A stretch of 64,000 bases of DNA from an uncultured Eubacteriales bacterium (lineage in GTDB: Bacteria; Bacillota; Clostridia; Christensenellales; Aristaeellaceae), in contig CACWXY010000007.1 of NCBI GenBank assembly GCA_902764915.1, positions 1 to 64,000 of the forward strand. The letters are read 5' to 3'. The notes below the pieces were generated by a model. It made no database searches, was not told the DNA's origin, and saw only the letters and a program-made list of their open reading frames with translations. This document shows, piece by piece, positions 35,175-44,326 of this stretch. Position 1 is the stretch's first letter. Each line of letters opens with the position of its first letter. Made by a program: the position numbers and the translations under genes.

Positions 35175-36687
35175 AGTCTGTTTCCTCCTTTGCCGGTGTA
35201 TCCCCGGAACATGCAGCATTGTAACAAGGTTCCTGGGGCTTGGCAAGGCCAGGCGCAAAGAGAGCCGCCTTGCGCTCCGCCATCTCCTGCCAGCGGGCTA
35301 TATAGGCTTCAATATTTCCCACATTCGGTGCGCGCTCGATATGCCCTTCTTCCGGATATACACGCTTGGAAATGGCACCGGCACCGAACGCAAGGATATG
35401 CGTCGTTTCCTCCATCATATCCACATTATACTGGCAGCCATGCCCTGGCAGGGCATACCCCACGTTTTCCAGATTTCCTGTCATCTGTTTCTGTCGGTAG
35501 AGATAATACGGCGCAAGCCCCATCTCCCTGGCACAGCAATAGCCGTCCCGCACCATGGATGCCACTTCTCCTGCATTGTGCATGCGCGTGCCCGACTGCT
35601 GAAGACGTGATGTCCGCTTGATGGCCAGTGTGTGCACCGTCAGACTTTCCGGGGAAAGCTTCCGGGCCCATTGTAGCGTTCCTGCAAACGCATCCGCATC
35701 TTCGCCGGGAAGCCCGGCAATCACGTCCATATTAATATGGTGAAACCCGACATCCCGCGCCATCGCATATGCGCGGACCACATCCTCCGCTGTATGCGCG
35801 CGTCCAATCCTGCGAAGCGTTTCGTCATTCATGGTCTGCGGATTAATGGAGATGCGGTTTGCACCGCAGTCCCGGATCACACGGAGCTTTTCCACATCCA
35901 GTGTATCGGGCCGCCCGGCCTCTACGGTCATTTCCATGCATCCTGGGAACAGCGCAGAAGCGAGTGAAAGTACCCTTTCCAGCTGTCCCGCGCGCAGCGA
36001 CGTCGGCGTACCCCCACCCATATACATGGCGCGCACCCGTTTTCCGCTCGCAGCAAGGATTTCCGCACCTTTTCGCATCTCTCCCGCCAGTGCTGTCAGA
36101 TAGGGTTCCACCAGACGTCCGTCCCCGATCTCTCCCGAGGAAAAGGAGCAGTACGCACACCGGGTCGTACAGAAAGGAATGCCGATATACAGGTCCACGC
36201 TCCCGTCATCCGGTGCCAGCATGGTCTTCTGAAAAGACACCGTTTCCCGAAGCAGGGCCGCCTTTTCCGGGTACAGGTCAAACCGGTCTATCAGGTCCTG
36301 TTCCGCTGTCTCCATGCTGTGTCCGGCCTCCAGCGATTCATAGAAGAGCCGTGTCGGCCTGATACCGGTCATGGCGCCCCAAGGCGGATGGATGCCGGTT
36401 ACTTCCCGCAGCAGAAGATACAGCGTCTGCCGGCACAGCCGGCGGACAGCTCGCTTTCTGTGCAGTGCATGCAGCCGTACGTCCTGAAGCGCTTCCGGAA
36501 CAGGCACCGTCTCTTCCCGTACCTGCGCGCCCCAGCGCATGCTGCAGCAGAAATGCCCTTCGCGTTCCTCAACCTGCCATGAAAACTGCTGCGGGTCCTC
36601 CAGAAGATGATCCTCCACGCCAAACAGCTGTGAAACATGCCGAAGATCCAGGTGCAGCGCTTCCAGGTATCCCTCCAGTTCCTGCAT
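35152..36687 (-). CDS. hemZ: Coproporphyrinogen dehydrogenase HemZ
   Basis: A 511-residue radical SAM protein. The cluster motif CTTRCAYC supplies Cys173, Cys177 and Cys180. GGGTPT and the oxygen-independent coproporphyrinogen oxidase-like core follow. The N-terminal domain of about 160 residues distinguishes HemZ from the shorter HemN/HemW. The start overlaps the stop of the MBL gene (TGATG). Its real substrate in anaerobic Clostridia lacking a full heme path is uncertain. Confidence 0.88.
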   Translation of the reverse strand: MQELEGYLEALHLDLRHVSQLFGVEDHLLEDPQQFSWQVEEREGHFCCSMRWGAQVREETVPVPEALQDVRLHALHRKRAVRRLCRQTLYLLLREVTGIHPPWGAMTGIRPTRLFYESLEAGHSMETAEQDLIDRFDLYPEKAALLRETVSFQKTMLAPDDGSVDLYIGIPFCTTRCAYCSFSSGEIGDGRLVEPYLTALAGEMRKGAEILAASGKRVRAMYMGGGTPTSLRAGQLERVLSLASALFPGCMEMTVEAGRPDTLDVEKLRVIRDCGANRISINPQTMNDETLRRIGRAHTAEDVVRAYAMARDVGFHHINMDVIAGLPGEDADAFAGTLQWARKLSPESLTVHTLAIKRTSRLQQSGTRMHNAGEVASMVRDGYCCAREMGLAPYYLYRQKQMTGNLENVGYALPGHGCQYNVDMMEETTHILAFGAGAISKRVYPEEGHIERAPNVGNIEAYIARWQEMAERKAALFAPGLAKPQEPCYNAACSGDTPAKEETDFGYKTDV

Positions 36688-37256
36688 CAGCCATGCCCTC
36701 CCAGCAGCTGTTTTCCCTCCAGCATGGGCGAAAGCTTTCGCAGGCTGTCCCGCATCTGCTTCGCGCTCCCGCCGGGCAGATCAGTGCGCCCAACGCCTGC
36801 ACCCATGACCGTATCCCCGGTGAGCATCACATCTCCGCACTGGTAGCAGCAGCTGCCCGGGGTATGCCCCGGCGTATGAATACAGGTAAACCGCAGCCCG
36901 GCCTCGGAAAAGGCATCACCATCCGCAAGCGTATGAGTGGCCCTGACCCCCACCTGCGGAACGCCCAGAAAAAGCAGGGACACATTGGTCTCCGGGTTCA
37001 TAATCATGTCCGCATCACAGGCATGCACATACACATGCATGCCCTCTTCATACAGATCCGGCAGTGCTGCGATATGGTCAAAATGTCCATGGGTGAGAAG
37101 AACGGCTGCTATGCGCCTCGCACCGGCCATTTCCCGGATCCGTTCCGCCTCGTCTCCCGGATCCACGATCACACAGTCATCCCGTCCGTCATCACAGAGC
37201 ATATAACAGTTCGTGCCCACCGGTCCCACCACGCATGTGTTCCATTTCAGTGCCAT
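36687..37256 (-). CDS. Metallo-beta-lactamase-fold hydrolase (glyoxalase II-like)
   Basis: A 189-residue hydrolase with the dimetal motif HGHFDH (His56, His58, Asp60, His61), followed by a later HTPGHTPGS and the metal-bridging GDTVM. The ATG at 37256 follows GAGGG. The dtd-MBL-hemZ order is a conserved Clostridia arrangement. The substrate is probably a thioester such as S-lactoyl-thiol, but this is a family inference. Confidence 0.88.
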   Translation of the reverse strand: MALKWNTCVVGPVGTNCYMLCDDGRDDCVIVDPGDEAERIREMAGARRIAAVLLTHGHFDHIAALPDLYEEGMHVYVHACDADMIMNPETNVSLLFLGVPQVGVRATHTLADGDAFSEAGLRFTCIHTPGHTPGSCCYQCGDVMLTGDTVMGAGVGRTDLPGGSAKQMRDSLRKLSPMLEGKQLLGGHG

Positions 37257-37264
37257 ATTGTCCC

Positions 37265-37714
37265 TCACATTGTCTTTTCTGAATCCATCAGAATGGTACA
37301 CGGCCCATCATTGACAAGACCCACTTTCATTTCCGTACGGAACCGCCCCGTTTCTACCACAATTCCGCGTGCTCTCCACGCTTCCACCAAAAGCGTATAC
37401 AGCCTTTCCGCCTGTTCCGGACGGGCCGCCTGTATAAAGCTCGGCCGGCGTCCCGTGCGCGTATCTCCATAGAGCGTAAACTGGCTTACAGCAAGAATGC
37501 TGCCATTTACATCCATCAGCGAGCGGTTCAGCTTGCCCGCCTCATCCTCAAAAATCCGAAGGTTTGGCACTTTCTCCGCCATATAGGCGACATCCTTCTC
37601 CGTATCGTTGACCGAAACACCGACAAGCACCATATAGCCCTGCCCTATGCGTCCGACTTCCTCGCCTTCACTTGTCACATATGCTTCTGTTACCTTCTGT
37701 ACAACGCAGCGCAT
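37265..37714 (-). CDS. dtd: D-aminoacyl-tRNA deacylase
   Basis: A 149-residue protein, full length. The diagnostic motifs are SQFTLYGD and [11 protein letters not shown] (the cross-subunit NxGP-type motif). It hydrolyses D-amino acids wrongly attached to tRNA. First gene of the long minus-strand housekeeping run, nine bases before the MBL gene. Confidence 0.95.
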   Translation of the reverse strand: MRCVVQKVTEAYVTSEGEEVGRIGQGYMVLVGVSVNDTEKDVAYMAEKVPNLRIFEDEAGKLNRSLMDVNGSILAVSQFTLYGDTRTGRRPSFIQAARPEQAERLYTLLVEAWRARGIVVETGRFRTEMKVGLVNDGPCTILMDSEKTM

Positions 37715-37917
37715 GTTTTCTCTCCTCTATGCACTTTTTCACTGCGAAACAGGCTTTTCACAGCAGAAACCGCCTGCTCATGCCATTCTTCATTGTGTTG
37801 GGTAGGATTGTTGTGATCGCCACACAATAGAGGAAATGGAATTACATGATATGCGAATTTGCCCGTTATGGCAATTCCCCATGCGACGCGTATGCCTGCC
37901 GCTGCACGCCATTTTTC

Positions 37918-38100
37918 TCAGCAGTCTGGACTGTTCTTCCCGACAGACACTTCCACCTTCAAGGGATCCGGTTCGTCGTATATTTCCGGGGCCAAGTCAA
38001 TATCCCGGAGTACATATCCTGGTTCTTCATTCCAGCGCCTCATCCAATGACGGACATCTGATCTTCCCGATAATTCCCGGTCTTGTCCGGTTCCAGCGTA
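37918..38100 (-). pseudogene. Unidentified gene remnant
   Basis: An open minus-strand segment with coding-like composition, including WRR-free WNEEPGYVLRDIDLAPEIYD and ending in VGKNSPDC then a stop. It has no start or ribosome site and abuts the aldo/keto reductase remnant. I do not recognise the source family. Confidence 0.35.
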
Positions 38101-38470
38101 TTCCCGTCACAGCCGCAGTCCACAGACAGCCGGTTCAGAACACTGATATGGATGCCGCCCAAACTGATGTGCGATACAGATTCATCCGCTCCTGCTGCAT
38201 TTCAGTCATGTCTGCCATTGCTGTAAGGCTCTCCTACGCAGACCAGGGCATAAACTTATCGGAAATCAGGTGTTTTTCCCGGGACCACCCTTTCAGAAAT
38301 CCGTCCAGTGCCTTCCCAGAGATACCCATGCCATAGGCATAGGCTGTAGACCAGGCTTCATAGCTGTATCACAGATCGGCTGCAGTACTTTGGCAGAAAG
38401 TCCACGGTCAAAGCTTCCTTCATTTCCTCTAGGCCCATGCACCTAGTGCAATCTCAGGCAGGTTCTTCAT
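38100..38470 (-). pseudogene. Decayed aldo/keto reductase gene
   Basis: The minus strand begins ATG-MKNLPEIALGAWA, the typical start of an aldo/keto reductase, then meets TAG where a Trp codon is expected plus an extra base. The reading resumes as GNEGSFDRGLSAKVLQPI, shifts again across a small deletion to STAYAYGMGISGKALDGF and SREKHLISDKFMPWSA, hits another stop, and continues as SLTAMADMTEMQQERMNLYR before homology is lost. Nonsense, frameshift and truncation show it is not functional. The rest of the barrel is missing. Confidence 0.72.
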
Positions 38471-38513
38471 GTCATTTATTTCTTTCCGTCAATGTACAGA
38501 AGCATTGGGAATG

Positions 38514-39902
38514 TTAAATAATGCTGTGCTGCGCCCATTTTCCGCTTCGGAAACGGACAATATCCAAGACAGCCTTGATACACCAGTCCAGCACCATGGC
38601 CAGTGCGATCCCAATGACGCCCATCCACATCCACTTCGCCAGCAGGAAAGACAGGAATGTGCGGCACACAACCGTGGCAAACAGAGATGCCCACATGGTG
38701 AATTTCACGTCTCCTGCCGCTCTCAGGCCCGAAGACAGCGGTCCCGAGAAAGGCTGTACGAATGCAGAGAACAGGTTGTGAATCGCAACAATGATCAGAA
38801 TCAGGCGCTTGGTTTCGGGAGTAAGGTCATAGAGCGGCAGAAGCAACGGTGTCAGTATCATGACCAGCACATTCCAGACAGACGCCAGCAGAAGTGACAG
38901 GCGGGTCAGTTTCCGCATATACCATTCCGCCGCCTCTCTGTCCCCGGCACCGACACACTGTCCAATGACGGTAATGAATACCGTTCCCAGTGCCATGCTC
39001 ATACAGGCCGCCAGCGACCAGAACGTCTGGCCTGTGGTATTGGCCGCGATCTGGGATGTGCCGAAGGTTGCCACAAGCATGCCAAGCACCACCTTCGCCG
39101 CCTGAAAGAGTGTGTTCTCAATGGAATTGGGAATCGCAATAGCCAGAATGCGTCTGCACATGGACACATTCAAAATGAACACATATCGCGCACAGATGCA
39201 GACCTGTTCTTCCCGGTGCCTGTGCGCACACAGCCAGGTCATTACAGCCGCCGCCACATACCAGGAAACCGTTGTGGGCCACGCTACACCCGCAGCGCCT
39301 GCTTTCAGCACAAAGATTCCGATTGCATTGCCGGCAACATTGATGAGATTCGCCATCAGCGACACCCACATGGTAATCTTTGTTTCTCCCATGGAACGGT
39401 AGATCGCTGCCCCCGCGTTATAGATCGCATTGGCCGGAAAGGACAGTGCCACAATCCGCATATAGATCTTGCAGGCATCCATGGTTGCACTTTCCGTCTT
39501 CGGATACATGGCCTGCAGAAGCGAGGACCCGAAAGACAGCATCAGGCACATGCATATCAGAGACAAAAGCCCGGCCATATGAAAGATCTGGGACGCTGCC
39601 AGTTCTGCATTGCCCTGATTTCGGCTGCCAATATACTGGCTCACCACCACCGCCCCACCTGCGGAAATGGCCGTGAACAGATAGATGAATATGGTATATA
39701 CCATGGTGTCCAGCCCCACGCCTGCTACAACGGCTTCCCCGGCATGACTGACCATCATGGTATCTGCCAGGCCCACCACCATCTGAAGCACCTGTTCAAT
39801 CACCAGGGGAATGATCATGGCTTTCAGCGCCGCATTGGAAAATACCTGCCGTTCCATGGGCAGGATAGATTTCGGTTCAATCCATTGATTGATTCCTTGC
39901 AT
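38514..39902 (-). CDS. MATE-family multidrug/metabolite exporter
   Basis: A 462-residue exporter with twelve predicted transmembrane helices in two similar halves. MIIPLVIEQVLQMVVGLADTM and GAAIYRSMGETKITMWVSL are typical MATE segments. The ATG at 39902 lies after GGGAGGCAAG. It is 24 bases after a TetR-like fragment and probably shares its promoter, so it may now be free of repression. Sodium or proton antiport of a cationic drug is the family role. Confidence 0.9.
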   Translation of the reverse strand: MQGINQWIEPKSILPMERQVFSNAALKAMIIPLVIEQVLQMVVGLADTMMVSHAGEAVVAGVGLDTMVYTIFIYLFTAISAGGAVVVSQYIGSRNQGNAELAASQIFHMAGLLSLICMCLMLSFGSSLLQAMYPKTESATMDACKIYMRIVALSFPANAIYNAGAAIYRSMGETKITMWVSLMANLINVAGNAIGIFVLKAGAAGVAWPTTVSWYVAAAVMTWLCAHRHREEQVCICARYVFILNVSMCRRILAIAIPNSIENTLFQAAKVVLGMLVATFGTSQIAANTTGQTFWSLAACMSMALGTVFITVIGQCVGAGDREAAEWYMRKLTRLSLLLASVWNVLVMILTPLLLPLYDLTPETKRLILIIVAIHNLFSAFVQPFSGPLSSGLRAAGDVKFTMWASLFATVVCRTFLSFLLAKWMWMGVIGIALAMVLDWCIKAVLDIVRFRSGKWAQHSII

Positions 39903-39926
39903 TCACTTGCCTCCCGTTCCGCTGTT

Positions 39927-40340
39927 TTACGTTGTTTCTGCAGACCATACATGCTGGTCCTTCACGGTCGCCTGCTGATTCTGCACCACCTCGTATGTCA
40001 TCACATGCAGTACACACGATGCTTCCGGGTAAGCACACTCTTCCTGATTCAGTACCGTCTCCACTGTCCTCGGTGCACCGTCCATATGAAAGAATTGGTG
40101 TTCCCCGACGGCATGCAACGTCACTTTCTCCATGGCTGACTTCTGCTTTTCCGCTCCACTGATATACGGACAGATTCCATAAATGAAGGATAAAAAGGAG
40201 TACAGGACATGCTGGCGTGATGCTTCTTCCATCTCCGGAACATACTTTTGCACCATGTTCACCCTCACATCAAGCATGGCTTCCGCCCGGAGTTCATATT
40301 CCGTTTGCAGAAGCGCCGGTGACCACTGGACATATTCCAT
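39927..40340 (-). CDS. TetR-family regulator fragment lacking the DNA-binding domain
   Basis: A 137-residue reading frame directly behind a strong promoter with two TetR-type palindromes. Residues 1-70 (SPALLQTEYELRAEAMLDVR, LYSFLSFIYGICPYISGAEK) match the ligand-binding half of TetR regulators that sit beside MATE genes. The usual N-terminal helix-turn-helix of about 60 residues is absent, and the last 65 residues do not resemble a TetR end. It may be a deletion product or a domain-only protein. The start has AGCAGGA upstream. Confidence 0.55.
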   Translation of the reverse strand: MEYVQWSPALLQTEYELRAEAMLDVRVNMVQKYVPEMEEASRQHVLYSFLSFIYGICPYISGAEKQKSAMEKVTLHAVGEHQFFHMDGAPRTVETVLNQEECAYPEASCVLHVMTYEVVQNQQATVKDQHVWSAETT

Positions 40341-40357
40341 CTGTCCTGCTGCAAAAA

Positions 40358-40408
40358 TGACACAGTGTCACCATAGCGTATGATAGTCTCGTTCTGACAC
40401 CGTGTCAA
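40358..40408 (-). promoter_or_regulatory. TetR-type promoter/operator pair
   Basis: Minus strand: -35 TTGACA (40408-40403), 17-base spacer, -10 TATCAT (40385-40380). Two near-identical palindromes, TGACACCGTGTCA (40395-40407) over the -35 and TGACACAGTGTCA (40358-40370) just past the start point, with centres 37 bases apart. Confidence 0.8.
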
Positions 40409-40430
40409 CTTTGTTTCCCTGGCAAATTAG

Positions 40431-40456
40431 AAAAAGAAGGATGTTTCCATCCTTCT
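40431..40456 (-). terminator. Terminator downstream of the CotH operon
   Basis: Stem AGAAGGATG / CATCCTTCT (read on the minus strand) with a four-base loop, then TTTTT. It insulates the TetR/MATE unit. Confidence 0.8.
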
Positions 40457-40645
40457 GCAGACGCATTTCGCCTGATATCGCTTTCAGCGGAGAAGAAAAG
40501 AACGTATTTGCCAAAGCAAATCCTATCCGGGAAAATGCTTCTGTCCCTATGCATTTTCTTCTGTCTTTACTGTGTATTCTCCAATCTGAACGCGCGGATC
40601 TGTTTCACCCGCTCTGCCCCTCAATGCCTCGCTTTACCCTGTCCG

Positions 40646-40665
40646 AAAAAGCGATGCTCTTCGCT
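40646..40665 (-). terminator. Short terminator right after the small ORF
   Basis: Stem AGCGA / TCGCT with a six-base loop, then TTTTC, beginning at the base next to the stop codon of the 73-residue frame. Confidence 0.55.
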
Positions 40666-40887
40666 CTATCCTTCTTCTGTATCTACGGCACAGGCTTTAT
40701 CGATGTGTCCAGCAGTCAACCGGCTCAAATACAGAACCAGATCATCGTAATTCCGGCAGTTTCCGTACATCAGACAGACCTGATCCAGGTTCCATGCGCC
40801 TATGCCAATCCGTCCGATATTTCTGCTTCCCATGCTGTAAATCCGAATATCATCTTCCTCAGCATGCATCATCACTGCCACCGTCAT
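40666..40887 (-). CDS. Small protein coupled to the CotH gene
   Basis: A 73-residue frame whose ATG overlaps the CotH stop (ATGA) and which ends one base before a terminator hairpin. Codon composition is coding-like (purine-rich first positions). It contains DDIRIYSMGSRNIGRIGIGA and a hydrophobic YDDLVLYLSRLTAG segment. No family is recognised. The coupling and terminator support a real gene; a decayed 3' extension of a neighbour is the alternative. Confidence 0.45.
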   Translation of the reverse strand: MTVAVMMHAEEDDIRIYSMGSRNIGRIGIGAWNLDQVCLMYGNCRNYDDLVLYLSRLTAGHIDKACAVDTEEG

Positions 40888-42881
40888 TGCGCGATTACGT
40901 TCACCGCATCCAGTTTCCGCTGTACTTCTCCGAAATACTGTTCCACTTCTGCATCCGTCAGTTTCATGCGCTTTGCCAGCATGGAAACAATCTTGCGCGG
41001 ACGCACTCTGGCATAATACTTCGTTGCGCTGACATTTTTCCGCCAGCGTTCCATGGTAAGGTAAGGCCATCTCTGGTTATGCCGGGGCAGAAGCATCTCC
41101 AGCACTTCTTCCCAGGGTGTAAAATGCGCCTCCACATAGGGCCAGAGGAAAGATGTATCCAATACCTCTGCAAAGCGTGTCAGGAAACGTGCCTTCATCT
41201 CCGGCACAGCAAGAAGTGCATTCAGCGGTTCATGACGGAATGCCTGTATCTTGCTGGAAACCGATTTGATATAGTTATTCAGCGGGGTCACGTCCTTATC
41301 CGATCCGGAAGGAAAGCTTGCTTCCACATCAAAGAGCAGATATTTCCACTTGCCGCCCGGCACACGGTACATACGTACGTTGGTGATGTCACTGTTGCCG
41401 GAGATAATCTCGTAGGACGCGTGGGTAAAGAGATTGTCCACATCCAGGCGGTCCGTCACATACTGCAGGTTTTCCGGCTGATTCAGATCCTTTTTCTTGC
41501 AGAAATCACACAGTGCCAGCCAATCGGTATTGTCCCCGTTCTGCACATAATCATCGGAGCCTGTGCGCGCCAGAAGATCAATGGCGTCCACGGTATCCTC
41601 ATCCGAAAGATCAATGCCCTCCCATTGCGCCACCATATACTTGTTGATCTTCTCCCGCAGATTGTAATGTCCCCAGTACTGTCCGTTTATGAACACCACA
41701 ATCGGCCGCGCATCCTGATAGCAAAGGTCCAGCGGCGCGGCCAGGGACGAGAAGACCACATCGCGCAAGCGCTCTGAAAACGCATCGGAATTGGTGGAAC
41801 GCAGAAGCAGAGACTTGTACTCGGTGTAATCCCGATTCGGGAAGGGGTTGAACGAGAAGGTCTCCGGACCATATGCCTTCCGGGCATGCAGGGCAATCGA
41901 CTTCTGTGCGTTCTGCCGGGCACTGTGCCCGGAGGCAGTAAAGGAGCCCATCTGATTGATCAGGCACTGCCCGTCTTCGTCAAAGTATTCGATATTGATC
42001 GGATACTCGTAAGGCTTGTCATAGTTGGGCACAGACCCTGTGCCCTTCGCCAGCGCACCAGCCTTTTTCCCAAACAGCAGTGCTTCATCCGTGGTCAGAC
42101 TGACCACGGCAACCGGAATGTCTTCATCCATAAGGTATGTCGCCGATACGGTCTGTGAGGGCACGGCATCGCTTTCAAATGCGCGCACACGCACGCACTG
42201 TGTCTTTGTCACAGTAAGACCTGTCTGGGGAAATACCGGAGAATTCTCATCCGGCGTGCCGCCATCCGTTGTATAGCGGAGCACTGCAGTCCCCGCTGCT
42301 TTCGCTTTCACAGTCACGGTTCCCGCATAAAACCCGCCGGGCGTTTCAATCACAGGTGCTTCCATGCGCGATGCATAGACAGTTTTCCCATTCTTCTTTC
42401 CAGGTGTCGCCTCTGCAAAATAACCGTATACCGCTTCGTCCTCGCCCTGCGGTATTCCCCAGGAAATATTTCCGTACTGCTGGGGAAACTCCACAACATC
42501 CACGCTCACGCTGTCTGCATTTGTCAGCACTGCCTGATCACCCTTGGCGGAAAGCTTGAAGGAAGCATAGAAGACGCTTCCCTTCCCAGGGGCCATGGTA
42601 TCTCCCGTACAATAGACCAGAAGGTACTCGCCGCCCTTCAGACGGGTTCCTTCTGGGAACGCCCATTTCTGCGGCTTTTTCACGGAATCGCTCAGATACC
42701 ACCCGCTCAGGTCCACGCTTTCCTTGCCCCGATTGTACAGTTCAATCCAGTCATAGGCATGCCCTCCGCTCCACGTGCCGTTGGATGCCATGATTTCATT
42801 GATGACAATGTCTTCGGCATGTGCCAGGCCTGTGAGACCCAGCAGCAGTACAATGCCCAGTATCATGTTCCTGATGCGCAT
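40884..42881 (-). CDS. Secreted CotH-kinase protein with lamin-tail domain
   Basis: A 665-residue exported protein. Signal peptide (1-22, GLAHA-ED), a lamin-tail domain (about 22-130, DIVINEIMASNGTWSGG and GWYLSD), a chitobiase-type beta sandwich (about 150-250), then a CotH kinase-like domain (about 265-640) with WGHYNLREKIN and the metal-type LFDVEASF. CotH proteins phosphorylate spore-coat or surface proteins. The ATG at 42881 has GAGGAGA upstream. It is followed by the small coupled ORF. Confidence 0.85.
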   Translation of the reverse strand: MRIRNMILGIVLLLGLTGLAHAEDIVINEIMASNGTWSGGHAYDWIELYNRGKESVDLSGWYLSDSVKKPQKWAFPEGTRLKGGEYLLVYCTGDTMAPGKGSVFYASFKLSAKGDQAVLTNADSVSVDVVEFPQQYGNISWGIPQGEDEAVYGYFAEATPGKKNGKTVYASRMEAPVIETPGGFYAGTVTVKAKAAGTAVLRYTTDGGTPDENSPVFPQTGLTVTKTQCVRVRAFESDAVPSQTVSATYLMDEDIPVAVVSLTTDEALLFGKKAGALAKGTGSVPNYDKPYEYPINIEYFDEDGQCLINQMGSFTASGHSARQNAQKSIALHARKAYGPETFSFNPFPNRDYTEYKSLLLRSTNSDAFSERLRDVVFSSLAAPLDLCYQDARPIVVFINGQYWGHYNLREKINKYMVAQWEGIDLSDEDTVDAIDLLARTGSDDYVQNGDNTDWLALCDFCKKKDLNQPENLQYVTDRLDVDNLFTHASYEIISGNSDITNVRMYRVPGGKWKYLLFDVEASFPSGSDKDVTPLNNYIKSVSSKIQAFRHEPLNALLAVPEMKARFLTRFAEVLDTSFLWPYVEAHFTPWEEVLEMLLPRHNQRWPYLTMERWRKNVSATKYYARVRPRKIVSMLAKRMKLTDAEVEQYFGEVQRKLDAVNVIAQ

Positions 42882-42901
42882 TCGTATCTCCTCTTCCTCT
42901 A

Positions 42902-44251
42902 TCACAGCCCCATGATCAGGACCACGAGTATCATAATCGGCAGTACATAACGGAAATAGTACTTCCATCCCTCCGGCACGGAAAGCCCGCGGCCCGTGTT
43001 GCACTCTGCCCGGTAATTGTCAAAACCCCAGCCCCAGCGTGTACTGCAGAAGAGCAGAAATACCAGTGCGCCAACGGGAAGCAGCAGATTGGAAAGCACA
43101 TAGTCTTCCGTGTTCATGACATCCCGGTTTCCGATCAGCCGCAGGCCCGACCATGCATTGAACCCCAGTACGCAGGGAATGCTCAGCACGAACATGGCCA
43201 TACCGTTTACAATCACCGATCTTCTGCGAGTCCATCCAAAATTATCCATGGAACAGGCAATCAGGTTTTCAAAAACAGCAATCACTGTGGAAAAGCTGGC
43301 AAAGCTCATGAACAGGAAAAACAGCGCACCCCATATCCTGCCGCCGCTCATATTCACAAAAACCCTGGGGAGCGTCAGGAAAATCAGGGAAGGCCCGGAA
43401 TCCGGCTCTACGCCAAAGCTGAAGCATGCGGGGAAAATAATCAGACCGCTGCACATTGCCACCAGCGTATCCAGTCCACAGATCCATAAGCTTTCTCCCA
43501 AAAGCCTCTTGTCCTTCGCCATGCAGCTTCCGAAAATTTCCATGGATCCGACACCAATGCTCAATGTGAAAAATGCCTGATTCATGGCCGCCACCACCAC
43601 ATTGCCAAGCCCCAGGTCCCGGATCCGGGACAGGTTCGGATACAGATAAAACCGGAGACCTTCCCTGGCTCCCTGCAGCGTCAGGGAGTGTCCCGCAAGA
43701 ACAAAGATCAGAAGCAGCAGCCCTGTCATCATCACACGGCTGACCCTCTCCAGGCCTTTCTGCAGACCGAATGAGCATACCAGAAAACCGCCGAAAACCG
43801 TAAGGGCCATGTATCCCATCGTCTCTGGCAGGGAAGCCTGCATGCCGGTAAATACGGCATCCACCTGTGCGGTAGAAAGCCCTTCAAATGTGCCTGTCAG
43901 GAACTTCACGAAATAGTCCAGCATCCATCCGGCTACCGTCGTGTAATACATCATCAGAAGATAACAGCCTGCGATCGCCACCCATCCGTGGATATGCCAC
44001 CAGTTTCCGGGTTTTTCCAGCGTCCTGTATGCGCCGACTACGGTTTTTCCAGACGCACGCCCTATGGCGAGTTCCATGGTCAGCACCGGTGCACCAAGAA
44101 CCAGAAGGAACAGAAGATAAAGTATGACAAAAACGCCCCCGCCGCTCTGTCCGGTGACATAAGGGAATTTCCATACGTTCCCGATCCCAATTGCGCACCC
44201 TGCGCTTACCAGAATAAAGCCGAGCCGCGACTGAAAGTGTTCACGCTGCAT
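42902..44251 (-). CDS. Sodium-dependent transporter, SNF family
   Basis: A 449-residue symporter of the neurotransmitter:sodium family, with about eleven to twelve helices. The first helix SAGCAIGIGNVWKFPY is diagnostic and holds the unwound sodium/substrate site. Bacterial members import amino acids such as tryptophan, tyrosine or leucine. The ATG at 44251 follows AAAGGAGA. It lies after the alpha-galactosidase terminator and 20 bases before the CotH gene. Confidence 0.92.
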   Translation of the reverse strand: MQREHFQSRLGFILVSAGCAIGIGNVWKFPYVTGQSGGGVFVILYLLFLLVLGAPVLTMELAIGRASGKTVVGAYRTLEKPGNWWHIHGWVAIAGCYLLMMYYTTVAGWMLDYFVKFLTGTFEGLSTAQVDAVFTGMQASLPETMGYMALTVFGGFLVCSFGLQKGLERVSRVMMTGLLLLIFVLAGHSLTLQGAREGLRFYLYPNLSRIRDLGLGNVVVAAMNQAFFTLSIGVGSMEIFGSCMAKDKRLLGESLWICGLDTLVAMCSGLIIFPACFSFGVEPDSGPSLIFLTLPRVFVNMSGGRIWGALFFLFMSFASFSTVIAVFENLIACSMDNFGWTRRRSVIVNGMAMFVLSIPCVLGFNAWSGLRLIGNRDVMNTEDYVLSNLLLPVGALVFLLFCSTRWGWGFDNYRAECNTGRGLSVPEGWKYYFRYVLPIMILVVLIMGL

Positions 44252-44291
44252 TCTGGTTTTTCTCCTTTCAACCTGCGGAATTGTGTCATGG

Positions 44292-44311
44292 AAAAAACCG
44301 GCAGTTGCCGG
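44292..44311 (-). terminator. Terminator of the alpha-galactosidase gene
   Basis: Stem CCGGC / GCCGG with a four-base loop and a T6 run on the minus strand. Confidence 0.8.
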
Positions 44312-44326
44312 CTTTTTCTGCATGAT

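Noticed and set aside
32532..35621. A plus-strand open frame of about 1,000 codons opposite the U32 and zapA genes.
   Set aside because: It is antisense to well-recognised genes with intact motifs, has no ribosome site and a composition typical of the opposite strand of GC-rich genes.
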